Shown here: piece after piece, positions 1 to 8,872 of the stretch
How the letters are laid out: every line of letters begins with the position of its first letter
Position numbering within the stretch: position 1 is the first letter of the stretch
Assembly (NCBI GenBank): GCA_022711195.1
Contig: JAKLFN010000009.1
Span: 1 to 25,319, forward strand
Reading direction: 5' to 3'
DNA length: 25,319 nt
Source: Bacteroidota bacterium
GTDB taxonomy: Bacteria; Bacteroidota; Bacteroidia; Bacteroidales; VadinHA17
Translations under genes and position numbers: made by a program
The notes under the pieces: generated by a model
What the model was told of the DNA's origin: nothing
Databases searched by the model: none
What the model saw: only the letters and a program-made list of their open reading frames with translations

Positions 1-342
1 GAAAAAGTAAACTATCCCGGTCTGCCTGGTAATCCAAATTTCAACCTTGCCCGGAAATACCTTTCAAGGGGTGCAGGAGGCGTGCTGAGCTTTGTTTTGA
101 AAGGTGAAAAAGAAAAAGCAGAACGACTGGTGGAGCATCTCACCCTCGTAAGTCACCTGGCTAATGTGGGAGATGCAAAAACACTCATCATTCAGCCTTC
201 AGCAACAACACATGCACAGCTGTCGGCCGAAGACCAGGCTGCTGCAGGAGTAGAACCCGGGCTCTTCAGGGTATCAGTGGGGCTCGAACATATCGACGAT
301 ATTATTTATGATTTCGAACAGGCATTCAAAAAGACCATCTGA
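1..342 (+). CDS. metY: O-acetylhomoserine sulfhydrylase, C-terminal part (5' end outside window)
   Basis: This reading frame is open from base 1 and ends with TGA at 340-342, so only about the last 113 residues are present. The visible part starts with YPGLPGNPNF and continues through GAGGVLSFVLKG, a repeated 'HLANVGDAKTL' segment, QPSATTHAQLS and a final VSVGLEHIDDII. This is the standard C-terminal half of the Cys/Met-metabolism PLP-dependent (gamma-family) enzymes. The QPSATTH..L segment favours O-acetylhomoserine aminocarboxypropyltransferase (MetY), which makes homocysteine from O-acetylhomoserine and sulfide. The next gene, metX, makes that substrate, and its ATG shares one base with this stop codon (TGATG), so the two are probably translationally coupled. 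The PLP lysine lies outside the window. A cystathionine gamma-synthase is possible but fits the C-terminus less well. Confidence 0.9.
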   Translation, partial: EKVNYPGLPGNPNFNLARKYLSRGAGGVLSFVLKGEKEKAERLVEHLTLVSHLANVGDAKTLIIQPSATTHAQLSAEDQAAAGVEPGLFRVSVGLEHIDDIIYDFEQAFKKTI

Positions 343-1361
343 TGGAGATACTAAAATTCAATCATCCTTTCACCACAGAGACAGGAGCCACAATTCCTTC
401 ACTGGAAATAGCTTATAACACCTGGGGAAAGCTGAACGAACAGCACGATAATGTAATATGGATTTGTCATGCGCTGACGGCTAATTCCGATGTAGGATCG
501 TGGTGGCCGGGGATGGTGGGCGAAGGCCTCCTGTTTGACCCGGAGCGCTATTTAATTGTTTGTGCAAATGTACTCGGATCATGTTATGGAACCACCGGCC
601 CTTCTTCAGTAAATCCTGAAACAGGTAAGCAATGGCTTAATACCTTCCCGCTGATAACTGTCCGCGACCTCGTTACTGTACATGAGATACTCAGGCATCA
701 TCTCTCCATCGAAAGTATTCATACTATAATCGGCGCTTCCATCGGCGGGTACCAGGCCCTGGAGTATTCAATCATGTTTCCAGGGCTGATCAAACGACTT
801 GTGCTGCTTGCATCAGGCGCCAGGCAGACACCCTGGGCGCTTGCATTCAGCGAAAGCATGAGGCTCGCCATGAAAGCCGATCCTACATTTACATCAGGAG
901 AGCCTGATGGCGGAAAAAATGGCCTCAGGGCTGCAAGGTCGATAGCCCTGATAAGCTACCGGACGATGTATGCATATAACGAGACCCAGAAGGAAGACGA
1001 TGATGAAAAACTTTCCGGATTCAGGGCTGCTTCATACCAGGAGTACCAGGGTGAAAAGCTCGTCAGGCGGTTTAATCCTTATTCTTACTGGTGCCTGACC
1101 TGCCTTTCCGATACACATAATATCGGAAGAGGACGCGGAGGCATAGTAAATGCACTGAAAAGAATTACAGCTAAAGTTATGTGTGTAGGGATAAAGTCAG
1201 ATATCCTGTTTCCCACCGACGATCAGAAATTCATTACATCAAATACCGCCGGAGCTGAATACGTTGAAATAGACTCCTTCTACGGACATGACGGATTCCT
1301 GATTGAGACTGATGCTGTATCGGATGTAATAAGAAATTTCTGGAAGAAAACATCAAGCTGA
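342..1361 (+). CDS. metX: Homoserine O-acetyltransferase (MetX family)
   Basis: MetX acylates homoserine, normally with acetyl-CoA, in the first committed step of methionine synthesis in the cytoplasm. The 339-residue alpha/beta-hydrolase has the nucleophile elbow GASIGGYQAL with Ser133, an acid near Asp287 (GIKSDILFPT) and His316 in YGHDGFLIE. The family segment GSCYGTTGPSS lies at 79-89 and the oxyanion region WICHALTANSD at 40-50. Length is usual for a compact MetX without extra domains. The start overlaps the metY stop by one base and hom follows after four bases, so it sits inside a methionine operon. Acetyl rather than succinyl specificity is inferred from the neighbouring sulfhydrylase; some MetX-family proteins use succinyl-CoA and the sequence alone does not settle this. 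Confidence 0.93.
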   Translation: MEILKFNHPFTTETGATIPSLEIAYNTWGKLNEQHDNVIWICHALTANSDVGSWWPGMVGEGLLFDPERYLIVCANVLGSCYGTTGPSSVNPETGKQWLNTFPLITVRDLVTVHEILRHHLSIESIHTIIGASIGGYQALEYSIMFPGLIKRLVLLASGARQTPWALAFSESMRLAMKADPTFTSGEPDGGKNGLRAARSIALISYRTMYAYNETQKEDDDEKLSGFRAASYQEYQGEKLVRRFNPYSYWCLTCLSDTHNIGRGRGGIVNALKRITAKVMCVGIKSDILFPTDDQKFITSNTAGAEYVEIDSFYGHDGFLIETDAVSDVIRNFWKKTSS

Positions 1362-1365
1362 AAAA

Positions 1366-2568
1366 ATGACAAGAGAAAAACTGAAGATAGGCATGTTCGG
1401 ATATGGCTGCGTCGGGCAGGGTCTGCACGATGTACTTAACAGCAGCAAGGGCTTCAAAGCCGATATAGTCAGGATCTGTGTGAAAGACCAGAAAAAGAAG
1501 AGAAGGATCCCCATGGAATACTTCACCTTTGAAAAAGATGATATACTGAATGATCCTTCAATAAATCTGGTGGTTGAACTTATCGACGATGCCGATGCTG
1601 CTTTCGGCATTGTGACAACTGCGATGAAAAACGGAAAAAACGTTGTAACAGCAAATAAGGTTATGGTTGCAAGGCATTTCAGGGAACTGGTGCAGCTGCA
1701 GGAGAAATACAGGGTATCGCTTCTTTATGAAGCATCGGCAGGAGCCAGTATTCCCATCATCAGGAACCTTGAGGAATACTATGATAATGAGCTTCTCTAC
1801 TCCCTGAGGGGAATACTTAACGGCACTACCAACTATGTACTTACCCTAATGCATAACCAGGGTGTCGATTATAACGTCGCACTTAATGAGGCCAGGGAAA
1901 AAGGCTTTGCAGAATCCGATCCTGCCCTTGATGTTGAGGGGTGGGATGCAAAATATAAGCTGTGTATAATCACAGGACATGCCTATGGCCTCTTTTTAGA
2001 TCCTGACGAAGTTTTTCATTATGGCATCAATCATATCTCCCGGTTCGATATTCAGTATGCCCGCGAGAAAGGATTCAAGATAAAGCTTGTCCCTTATGTT
2101 GGTAAAACCAGTGACAGCACAATTACAAGTTTTGTTCTGCCCAGGTTCATTTCGTCGGACAAGTATCTTTACAATGTCGATTATGAATATAATGGTGTGA
2201 TCACTGAAGCCGCATTTGCCGACAAACAGTTCTTTTCCGGCAAGGGGGCAGGTGGTCATGCAACAGGCAGCGCCGTGCTTTCCGACATCTCTGCAAACTC
2301 TTATGGATACAGGTATGAATATAAGAAATATCAGCAGGGTACAGTATCCCACTATACCCGCGATCATAAAATAGAGATATATCTGAGGTATAAGAATGAA
2401 AACGACAGGGATTTATTTGGATTTGAGGAAGTGTCGGAATACTTTAGCGGGAAGTTGTATAAATATGCAATCGGGATAGTAAACCTCAAAAGATTGTATG
2501 AGCTGCGGGAACAACTTCCCGGTATGGATGTTTTTATAGTAAATACAGGAAGAAAAATAAATCCATGA
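1366..2568 (+). CDS. hom: Homoserine dehydrogenase, monofunctional
   Basis: It reduces aspartate semialdehyde to homoserine, the branch point for threonine and methionine. The N-terminal Rossmann fold has [13 protein letters not shown] (glycines 12, 14, 17). The catalytic half has the NGTTNYVLT segment starting at Asn152, and [20 protein letters not shown] around 181-199, where Asp194 and Lys198 match the expected catalytic Asp-x3-Lys pair. There is no aspartokinase domain. The last ~70 residues (from about 330) run strand, helix, strand, helix, strand and could be a divergent ACT-like regulatory domain, but the usual ACT glycine motif is not obvious. The ATG lies four bases after metX, and the stop overlaps the metH ATG (ATGA). 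Being inside the met operon suggests this copy serves methionine supply; another homoserine dehydrogenase may exist elsewhere in the genome. Confidence 0.93.
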   Translation: MTREKLKIGMFGYGCVGQGLHDVLNSSKGFKADIVRICVKDQKKKRRIPMEYFTFEKDDILNDPSINLVVELIDDADAAFGIVTTAMKNGKNVVTANKVMVARHFRELVQLQEKYRVSLLYEASAGASIPIIRNLEEYYDNELLYSLRGILNGTTNYVLTLMHNQGVDYNVALNEAREKGFAESDPALDVEGWDAKYKLCIITGHAYGLFLDPDEVFHYGINHISRFDIQYAREKGFKIKLVPYVGKTSDSTITSFVLPRFISSDKYLYNVDYEYNGVITEAAFADKQFFSGKGAGGHATGSAVLSDISANSYGYRYEYKKYQQGTVSHYTRDHKIEIYLRYKNENDRDLFGFEEVSEYFSGKLYKYAIGIVNLKRLYELREQLPGMDVFIVNTGRKINP

Positions 2569-5500
2569 AACACTCAATATCAGACATAATTCAAAATAAA
2601 ATCCTGATCCTCGATGGTGCCATGGGGACCATGATCCAGAAGCATAAGCTTCAGGAAAATGATTTCCGGGGAGAGCGGTTCAAAGACCATCCGAAATCCC
2701 AGAAGGGTAATAACGATCTTCTTACCCTTACCAGACCTGAAGTAATAACCGGCATACATCTCGAATATCTTGAAGCAGGTGCAGATATAATCACCACCAA
2801 CACTTTTAATTCGAACAGGATCTCGATGGCTGATTATGGCATGGAGGAGCAGGTTTATAATCTGAACTATAACGCTGCGGTCCTGGCACGCGGAGCGATA
2901 TGCTCCTATGAGAATTCAGGCAAGCCTGTATCACATTTCGTGGCAGGCACTCTCGGTCCGACCAACAAAACGGCCTCCATGTCGGCTGATGTAAACGACC
3001 CCGGAGCCAGATCTGTAACCTTCGACCAGCTGGCAGAGGCTTATGCGGAACAGGTACGTGGTCTTATGGATGGCGGAGTCGACCTGCTGCTCGTTGAAAC
3101 AATTTTTGATGTGCTTAACTGCAAGGCTGCTCTTTTTGCCATCGACACTGTCTTTGAGGAAAAAGGACACTCTCTTCCCGTGATGGTCTCTGTCACGATA
3201 ACAGATGCCAGCGGCAGAACACTCACAGGTCAGACACTGGAAGCATTCCTTATCTCTGTTTCACACTATCCCCTCTTCAGCGTAGGGCTTAATTGTGCCC
3301 TTGGCGCTGAACAGCTAAGGCCATTTGTACAGGAGCTTTCAGCCAAATCACCTTTCAGGGTGTCAGTACATCCTAATGCGGGTCTTCCAAACCAGTTCGG
3401 CGAATATGACCAGTCGGCACAATTCATGGCTTCGGTGACGGAAGAATTTATGAAAGAAGGCTGGGTTAATATAATCGGCGGATGCTGTGGTACAACACCT
3501 GCCCATATAAAAATGATCGCTGAGGTTTCAAAAAAATATCAGCCCCGGTCAACACCTGAAATTACAAAATATACACGCCTGAGCGGCCTTGAAGCGCTGA
3601 CCATAACGCCTGAAACCAACTTCGTGAATGTCGGTGAAAGGACAAATGTATCAGGGTCAATAAAATTCGCCCGCCTCATCAGGGAGGAAAAATATGATGA
3701 AGCATTGTCAATAGCACGCAGCCAGGTTGAAGGAGGTGCACAGGTAATCGATATCTGCATGGACGAAGCCATGATCGACTCTGAAAAGGCAATGGTTAAG
3801 TTCATCAATCTCATCATGGCAGAACCGGATATAGCAAAACTGCCGCTGATGATTGATTCCTCGAAGTGGAATGTGATTGAATCAGCGCTTAAATGCATCC
3901 AGGGGAAATCGGTTGTAAACTCAATAAGCCTCAAGGAGGGAGAAGAATCATTCCTTCAGAAAGCTTCACTGTTAAGAAAATATGGCGCTGCTGCCGTAGT
4001 CATGCTATTCGATGAGAAAGGTCAGGCAGATACCTATGAGAAGAGAATTGAAGTCGCAGGGAGATCATACCGGCTGCTCGTCGAAAAGATTGGATTCCCT
4101 CCCGAGGATATCATCTTCGATCCTAATGTGCTGGCTATTGCTACCGGTATTGAAGAGCATAATAACTATGCCCTGAATTTCATCAGGGCGACAGAGTGGA
4201 TAAAAAAGAACCTTCCTCATACAAAGGTCAGCGGCGGCATCAGCAACCTCTCTTTCTCATTCAGAGGTATCGATAAAGTACGCGAAGCAATGCATTCGGT
4301 GTTTCTTTTCCATGCAATAAAAGCAGGGCTCGACATGGGTATTGTAAATCCGGGAATGCTTCAGGTTTACAGCGAAATACCTGCCGACCTCCTGCTGCTC
4401 ACAGAAGATGTTGTTCTTAACAGAAGGAAGGATGCCACTGAACGACTGGTTAAATTTGCCGAAGGACTCAGGAACGAAGGCAGAAAAGAAGAAAAAGCCG
4501 ATGAATGGAGATCGCTGCCAGTAATTGACAGGATCAAGCATTCGCTGATACGGGGTATTGATGAACATATTGAGGATGATGTGGAAGAGGCACGTCAGTT
4601 ATTTCCAAGGTCAATAGAGCTCATCGAAGGACCGCTAATGGGTGGAATGAATGAAGTAGGCGACCTCTTCGGATCAGGAAGGATGTTCCTCCCGCAGGTG
4701 GTTAAAAGCGCCCGGGTGATGAAGAAGGCAGTGTCGAAGCTTGCACCTTATATCGAGAAGGAAAGCAAAGGTGAAGGAAGCCGCGAAGCCGGGAGAATAC
4801 TGCTTGCAACTGTCAGGGGCGACGTTCACGATATCGGTAAGAATATTGTCAGTGTAGTTCTGTCGTGTAATAACTACAAGGTTTTCGACCTTGGAGTAAT
4901 GGTGCCGGCTGAAAAAATTATCGACACAGCACTGCAGGAAAAGGTCGATTATATAGGCCTCAGCGGACTTATCACACCTTCTCTTGAAGAGATGGTCCAT
5001 GTGGCTGCCGAAATGGAAAGGAGAAAGGTGAAAATACCTCTTCTCGTTGGAGGAGCAACAACATCGGAGATACATACTGCTGTAAAGATCTCCCCTGCAT
5101 ATTCCGGTGCAGTCATTCATGTCAAAGATGCATCAAGAGCGGCAGGAGTGCTCTCGGCATTGAACGCTGATAATACCCGGGATTTTGTCTCAGGAATAAA
5201 GGAAAAATACCGTAAGCTCAGCGAAGATCATGCCTCACGGCAGGTTAATCAGAAATTGCTTTCTCTCGGTGACGCAAGGAATAACAGGCTGCCTGCCAGT
5301 TGGAAGTCATATCAGATCCCTGTTCCTGAAAAGCCGGGCAGACATATAATTGAAAATATTGATCTCAGGGATCTGTCAAAGTATATCGACTGGACATTCT
5401 TTTTCTTTGCCTGGAAAGTGTCAGGAAAATATCCTGCTGTTTTCAGCGATCCGGTGAAGGGCGAAGAAGCCAGGAAACTTTTTAATGATGCTCAGCAATA

Positions 5501-6233
5501 TCTTGAAGAAATAATAAATGGCAGATATATCAGGGCAAAAGGTGTCTTTGGATTGTTCGACGCCGGATCTGTTGGTGATGATGTTATTGTATCAAACACC
5601 CCCCCGACACCATTGAAAGGGGGAGGAGAATCCCATAAAACAACTCTGCATTTTTTGCGGAATCAGGAGGTAAAGGAGCAGGGTGTTCCAAATCTTTCCC
5701 TGGCCGATTTCATTGCTCCGGAGTCTGAAGGGAAGCGGGACAATATCGGACTGTTTGTTGTTACAGCTGAGATTGATGAAATCGCCGTGAAAAAGTATGC
5801 AGGTGATGATTATGCTTCAATAATGATAAGGATTTTAAGCGACCGTCTTGCAGAAGCGGCCGCAGAATGGCTTCACGAAAAAGTAAGAAAAGAGTACTGG
5901 GGTTATTCGAAGGACGAAAAACTGACTATGGATGAACTCTTTTCTGCAAAATACAGAGGGATAAGGCCTGCCCCGGGATATCCTGCATGTCCTGATCATA
6001 CCGAAAAAAGAAAGATTTTCGATATTCTTGATGCTGAGAAGCTCATTGGCGCAGGACTGACAGAAAATTTTGCCATGACACCGCCTGCTGCAGTTTGCGG
6101 ATACATTTTTTCACATCCTTCTTCGGCATATTTCAATATAGGTAAAATAGGACGCGACCAGCTGGCTGACTATGCCACGAGAAAAGGCATGACAACCGAT
6201 GAAGCTGCACGCTGGCTTGCTCCAAATCTGTAA
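2565..6233 (+). CDS. metH: Cobalamin-dependent methionine synthase
   Basis: MetH moves a methyl group from methyl-THF through methylcobalamin to homocysteine. All four modules are present in 1222 residues. The homocysteine domain (1 to ~325) has zinc ligands Cys244 (LNCALGAEQ), Cys307 and Cys308 (GGCCGTTP). The pterin domain (~345-620) begins with [14 protein letters not shown]. The cobalamin module (~640-890) has DVHDIGKN, with cobalt-ligating His755. The reactivation domain (~910-1222) has the SAM-binding [10 protein letters not shown] at 1134-1143. An unusual proline/glycine stretch, [12 protein letters not shown] (1011-1022), is encoded by a C-rich/G-rich palindrome that also occurs elsewhere in the window; it falls between the strand ending GDDVIV and the helix [11 protein letters not shown]. 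The start overlaps the hom stop by four bases. The frame is intact, so the gene is probably functional. Confidence 0.97.
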   Translation: MKHSISDIIQNKILILDGAMGTMIQKHKLQENDFRGERFKDHPKSQKGNNDLLTLTRPEVITGIHLEYLEAGADIITTNTFNSNRISMADYGMEEQVYNLNYNAAVLARGAICSYENSGKPVSHFVAGTLGPTNKTASMSADVNDPGARSVTFDQLAEAYAEQVRGLMDGGVDLLLVETIFDVLNCKAALFAIDTVFEEKGHSLPVMVSVTITDASGRTLTGQTLEAFLISVSHYPLFSVGLNCALGAEQLRPFVQELSAKSPFRVSVHPNAGLPNQFGEYDQSAQFMASVTEEFMKEGWVNIIGGCCGTTPAHIKMIAEVSKKYQPRSTPEITKYTRLSGLEALTITPETNFVNVGERTNVSGSIKFARLIREEKYDEALSIARSQVEGGAQVIDICMDEAMIDSEKAMVKFINLIMAEPDIAKLPLMIDSSKWNVIESALKCIQGKSVVNSISLKEGEESFLQKASLLRKYGAAAVVMLFDEKGQADTYEKRIEVAGRSYRLLVEKIGFPPEDIIFDPNVLAIATGIEEHNNYALNFIRATEWIKKNLPHTKVSGGISNLSFSFRGIDKVREAMHSVFLFHAIKAGLDMGIVNPGMLQVYSEIPADLLLLTEDVVLNRRKDATERLVKFAEGLRNEGRKEEKADEWRSLPVIDRIKHSLIRGIDEHIEDDVEEARQLFPRSIELIEGPLMGGMNEVGDLFGSGRMFLPQVVKSARVMKKAVSKLAPYIEKESKGEGSREAGRILLATVRGDVHDIGKNIVSVVLSCNNYKVFDLGVMVPAEKIIDTALQEKVDYIGLSGLITPSLEEMVHVAAEMERRKVKIPLLVGGATTSEIHTAVKISPAYSGAVIHVKDASRAAGVLSALNADNTRDFVSGIKEKYRKLSEDHASRQVNQKLLSLGDARNNRLPASWKSYQIPVPEKPGRHIIENIDLRDLSKYIDWTFFFFAWKVSGKYPAVFSDPVKGEEARKLFNDAQQYLEEIINGRYIRAKGVFGLFDAGSVGDDVIVSNTPPTPLKGGGESHKTTLHFLRNQEVKEQGVPNLSLADFIAPESEGKRDNIGLFVVTAEIDEIAVKKYAGDDYASIMIRILSDRLAEAAAEWLHEKVRKEYWGYSKDEKLTMDELFSAKYRGIRPAPGYPACPDHTEKRKIFDILDAEKLIGAGLTENFAMTPPAAVCGYIFSHPSSAYFNIGKIGRDQLADYATRKGMTTDEAARWLAPNL
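5597..5628 (+). repeat. C-rich/G-rich palindromic repeat element inside metH
   Basis: A run of seven C (with one A before) is followed by GACACCATTGAAAG and then GGGGGAGGAG, so the C-rich arm can pair with the G-rich arm. The layout C-rich arm, CC-TT-AAR centre, G-rich arm is shared with copies at 7191-7220, 7256-7283 (opposite orientation) and 20695-20739. Here it is read in frame as PPTPLKGGG without breaking metH. Confidence 0.6.
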
Positions 6234-6237
6234 AACA

Positions 6238-7191
6238 ATGAGTGTAATTGATAAGCTTAAAAAAGCAAAAAGTCCGCTGTTCACCTTTGAACTCCTTCCT
6301 CCACTGAAGGGACACAGCATAGATAAGGTTTATGCCACTATCGACAGGCTGCTGGAATTTCAGCCTGCATATATAAACTTTACCACACATCGTAATGAAA
6401 TAGCCTATAAGGAGAGACCCGACGGGCTTCTGGAGAAGAGAGTTACACGTTTGCGTCCGGGAACAATAGCGCTGGCGGCTGCTGTACGGTACAAATACAA
6501 TATTCCTGTCGTGCCTCATATTCTTTGCGGAGGCTTCACAAAGGAGGAGACAGAGAACGTACTGATCGAAATGAATTTCCTTGGCATTGATGATGTGCTA
6601 GCCCTGCGGGGAGATCCACAGCGCGGAAGCAGGATATTTATCCCAGAGAAAGATGGGCACAGGAATACTTCCGACCTTGTGAAACAGATTATCGATATGA
6701 ACAATGGCCGCTACCTTGAGGAGACGCTTGAGGAAACAACACCTGCCAATTTCTGCGTCGGCGTTGCAGGCTACCCCGAAAAGCATTTTGAAGCCCCAAA
6801 CAGGCAGACAGATATGGAATACCTGAAACAGAAAGTAGATGCAGGAGCAAGCTACATTGTCACACAGATGTTCTTCGACAACCGGAAGTTCTTCAGGTTC
6901 AGGGACGAATGCCGGGCCATCGGAATAAACGTACCCATCATTGCCGGTATAAAACCGATATCAGCTCTTAACGACATTAAGCTGCTGCCGCAGACTTTTC
7001 ATATCGATCTTCCTGTCGACCTGGTAACAGCAGTGAAAAAATGCAGCACCGACCAGGAAGCCCGGGAAGCAGGAATTGAATGGGCAACAATGCAATCAAA
7101 AGAGCTGATAAAAGAAGGAGTGCCGGGGATACACTATTATACCCTCGGGCGTGCTGATAATGTTGCAAGAATAGTTAAAGCAGCTTTCTGA
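6238..7191 (+). CDS. metF: Methylenetetrahydrofolate reductase
   Basis: MetF reduces 5,10-methylene-THF to 5-methyl-THF, the methyl donor used by MetH just upstream. The FAD-dependent TIM-barrel has FTFELLPP with the expected catalytic Glu18, LALRGDP at 121-127 (Asp126 in the flavin/folate site), VGVAGYPEKH and YIVTQMFFDN. I chose ATG 6238, five bases after the metH stop, giving 317 residues beginning MSVIDKLKKAKSPLFTFE. An in-frame ATG at 6199 would add 13 residues lying inside metH and unlike the family, so I reject it. It is the last gene of the methionine run; its stop codon touches a C-rich repeat and metK converges from the other side. Confidence 0.95.
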   Translation: MSVIDKLKKAKSPLFTFELLPPLKGHSIDKVYATIDRLLEFQPAYINFTTHRNEIAYKERPDGLLEKRVTRLRPGTIALAAAVRYKYNIPVVPHILCGGFTKEETENVLIEMNFLGIDDVLALRGDPQRGSRIFIPEKDGHRNTSDLVKQIIDMNNGRYLEETLEETTPANFCVGVAGYPEKHFEAPNRQTDMEYLKQKVDAGASYIVTQMFFDNRKFFRFRDECRAIGINVPIIAGIKPISALNDIKLLPQTFHIDLPVDLVTAVKKCSTDQEAREAGIEWATMQSKELIKEGVPGIHYYTLGRADNVARIVKAAF

Positions 7192-7220
7192 CCGCCCCCA
7201 AACCCCCTAAAGTGGGCCTC
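7191..7220 (+). repeat. C-rich/G-rich repeat element, left member of an inverted pair
   Basis: The sequence begins ACCGCCCCCAAACCCCCTAA and continues AGTGGG; it overlaps the last base of the metF stop. It has the same orientation as the metH copy. Together with the opposite copy at 7256-7283 it brackets an AT-rich 35-base centre. The element could fold and act as a 3'-end structure for metF, although no U-run follows directly. Confidence 0.5.
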
Positions 7221-7255
7221 AAACGCATTACTATTTTAAATTTGTTGTGGATTTG

Positions 7256-7283
7256 TCCCCCCCTGGGGGGGCTGGGGGGGTGG
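7256..7283 (-). repeat. C-rich/G-rich repeat element, right member of an inverted pair
   Basis: On the plus strand seven C, one T and seven G (7257-7271) are followed by CT and another seven G. Read on the minus strand this begins CCACCCCCCCAGCCCCCC, aligning with the start of the copy at 7191-7220. It lies 17 bases beyond the metK stop, so in the metK transcript it would form a strong 3' structure. Confidence 0.5.
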
Positions 7284-7300
7284 TAATTTTAAGGAGTCGG

Positions 7301-8644
7301 TTAGATTTTAAACGCCTTCTTTATCTTATCGACGTAGTCAAGCTTCTCCCAGGTGAAGAAATCGACTTTCTTCAGCCACACTTTCTTGCCGTTGCCATTT
7401 ACACTTTTGGGTTTCGCGCCGGGCACCTCATAATATACTTCAACATTGGCTGAGTAGGGATCGCGTCCAAAGTGTCCGTATGAAGCAGTTTTCAGGAAAA
7501 CAGGATTTTTCAGACCCAGTCTTTTGATAATTGCATAGGGGCGCATGTCGAAAATGGAATTGACCTTTTCAGCTATTTCACCATCATGCAGGATTCTTCC
7601 TTTCCTGTCTTTTACATGTGCTGACCCGAAAGTATTAACATAGAGACCAACCGGCTGGGCAACGCCGATAGCATAAGCTACCTGTATCAGGGCTCGGTCG
7701 CAAACGCCGGCTGCCACGAGGTTTTTTGCTATATGTCTTGCGGCATAGGCTGCCGACCTGTCGACTTTTGAAGAGTCTTTTCCCGAGAAAGCACCTCCGC
7801 CATGTGCGCCATGACCGCCATAGGTGTCTACAATTATCTTTCTTCCTGTGAGCCCTGTATCTCCATGAGGACCGCCGATTACAAATTTGCCGGTCGGGTT
7901 AACCAGCAGACGGGTGTCATTTTTGAAAAGCGCTTTTATTCGTGCCGGTAATGATTTTTTTATTTCTGGGAGGAGATATTTTTCCAGGTCACTTTTTATC
8001 TGTTTCTGCATTGCAGCTTCTGCAGCTTTTGAGGCAGCATTAGTTTTATTTTTAGGAAGTACAAACTCATCATGCTGTGTGCTGATTACAATAGTATCTA
8101 TCCTGACGGGCTTATTATTGTCATCGTACTCGATGGTCACCTGCGATTTTGCATCGGGACGAAGATACTTCATTACTTTTCCTTCGCGTCTTATTTCTGC
8201 CAGTTTCTGGAGAAGAACATGTGCAAGCTCAATGCTCAGCGGCATGAAATTATCCATCTCGCGGCAGGCATAGCCGAACATCATTCCCTGGTCGCCGGCA
8301 CCCTGCTCCTCAGGCTTTTCACGTACTACACCCTGCCTGATGTCCGACGACTGTTCATGAATAGTGGAAATCACACCGCATGAGTCGCAGTCGAAGCGGT
8401 ACTCTGCCTTTGTATAACCTATATTTCGAATGACTCTTCGTGCCGTTTCCTGTACATCAACCCATCCGGAAGTCAGAACTTCACCACCGCAGACAACAAG
8501 TCCGGTGGTTACGAATGTCTCGCATGCAACTTTTGATTCGGGATCCCATTTCAGGAATTCGTCGAGAAGTGCATCAGAGATCTGGTCGGCTACTTTGTCG
8601 GGGTGCCCTTCGGACACTGATTCAGAGGTAAAGAAATATCCCAT
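7301..8644 (-). CDS. metK: S-adenosylmethionine synthetase
   Basis: MetK makes SAM from methionine and ATP, consuming the product of the convergent met genes. It has the N-terminal [17 protein letters not shown] (His14, Asp16, Lys17 of the ATP/triphosphate site), the [12 protein letters not shown] signature at 115-126 and GGGAFSGKD at 282-290. At 447 residues it is longer than the E. coli enzyme (384). The extra length comes from a longer, lysine-rich, probably helical connector between STQH (188-191) and VNPTG (248-252), and a longer C-terminus with [21 protein letters not shown] believe such longer forms are common in Bacteroidota. The ATG at 8644 gives a start that fits the family. The gene is downstream of gldA on the same strand but separated by 228 bases with a hairpin leader, so it probably has its own promoter. 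Confidence 0.96.
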   Translation of the reverse strand: MGYFFTSESVSEGHPDKVADQISDALLDEFLKWDPESKVACETFVTTGLVVCGGEVLTSGWVDVQETARRVIRNIGYTKAEYRFDCDSCGVISTIHEQSSDIRQGVVREKPEEQGAGDQGMMFGYACREMDNFMPLSIELAHVLLQKLAEIRREGKVMKYLRPDAKSQVTIEYDDNNKPVRIDTIVISTQHDEFVLPKNKTNAASKAAEAAMQKQIKSDLEKYLLPEIKKSLPARIKALFKNDTRLLVNPTGKFVIGGPHGDTGLTGRKIIVDTYGGHGAHGGGAFSGKDSSKVDRSAAYAARHIAKNLVAAGVCDRALIQVAYAIGVAQPVGLYVNTFGSAHVKDRKGRILHDGEIAEKVNSIFDMRPYAIIKRLGLKNPVFLKTASYGHFGRDPYSANVEVYYEVPGAKPKSVNGNGKKVWLKKVDFFTWEKLDYVDKIKKAFKI

Positions 8645-8872
8645 ATATGTAATTGTTTTAAGTACCTGGAGCGTCCGGGGTACTCATAATTAATAAATAG
8701 TGAAATGAAACAAATCAAAAAACTAAAACAATAACAAGTGGCGGGAAGATTGGTTGAAGCGAAAGGCAGAATAATCTGCGTTTTAGCATTTTTTCCTGTG
8801 GTTGCAATCAGCTCAAATCTTTCCACCTGATATTATGGCACAAAGCAAATAAAAAAAAATGTAAAAAAAAAC
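8645..8872. other. Intergenic region between gldA and metK
   Basis: These 228 bases lie between two minus-strand genes. Next to the gldA stop, minus-strand RNA would carry two nine-U runs separated by ACA (plus-strand poly-A at 8851-8871). A possible minus-strand promoter is TTTG (8844-8841), a 19-base spacer and AAGATTTG (8821-8814), a 7-of-8 match to TAnnTTTG. A short inverted repeat GCAGA-ATAA-TCTGC lies at 8766-8779, and the metK leader hairpin at 8659-8686. I see no convincing gene; the open frame starting at GTG 8826 does not look like a protein. Confidence 0.4.
8659..8686 (-). promoter_or_regulatory. Hairpin in the metK leader
   Basis: In minus-strand RNA an 8-bp outer stem (plus-strand arms TAAGTACC at 8659-8666 and GGTACTCA at 8679-8686, one G-U pair) encloses a small asymmetric bulge and an inner GGA/TCC stem with a three-base loop. 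It ends 14 bases before the metK start codon. No T-run follows, so it is a leader structure rather than a terminator. It matches no SAM riboswitch class I can recognise. Confidence 0.45.

Noticed and set aside
4674..5120. 148-codon antisense frame inside metH
   Set aside because: It is a shadow of a strongly conserved coding region (the cobalamin-binding module), with no recognisable protein features.
7247..7453. Plus-strand frame starting in the metF-metK spacer
   Set aside because: It is made of the C-rich/G-rich repeat and antisense metK sequence.
8590..8826. Minus-strand frame of 78 codons from GTG 8826 overlapping the metK start
   Set aside because: Its composition is not protein-like, it overlaps the well-supported metK start, and it runs through the leader hairpin. 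A leader peptide is conceivable but nothing supports it.
8645..8872. Known SAM riboswitch (SAM-I, SAM-II or SAM-VI type) upstream of metK
   Set aside because: None of the core conserved sequences of these classes that I know is present; only unclassified hairpins are.
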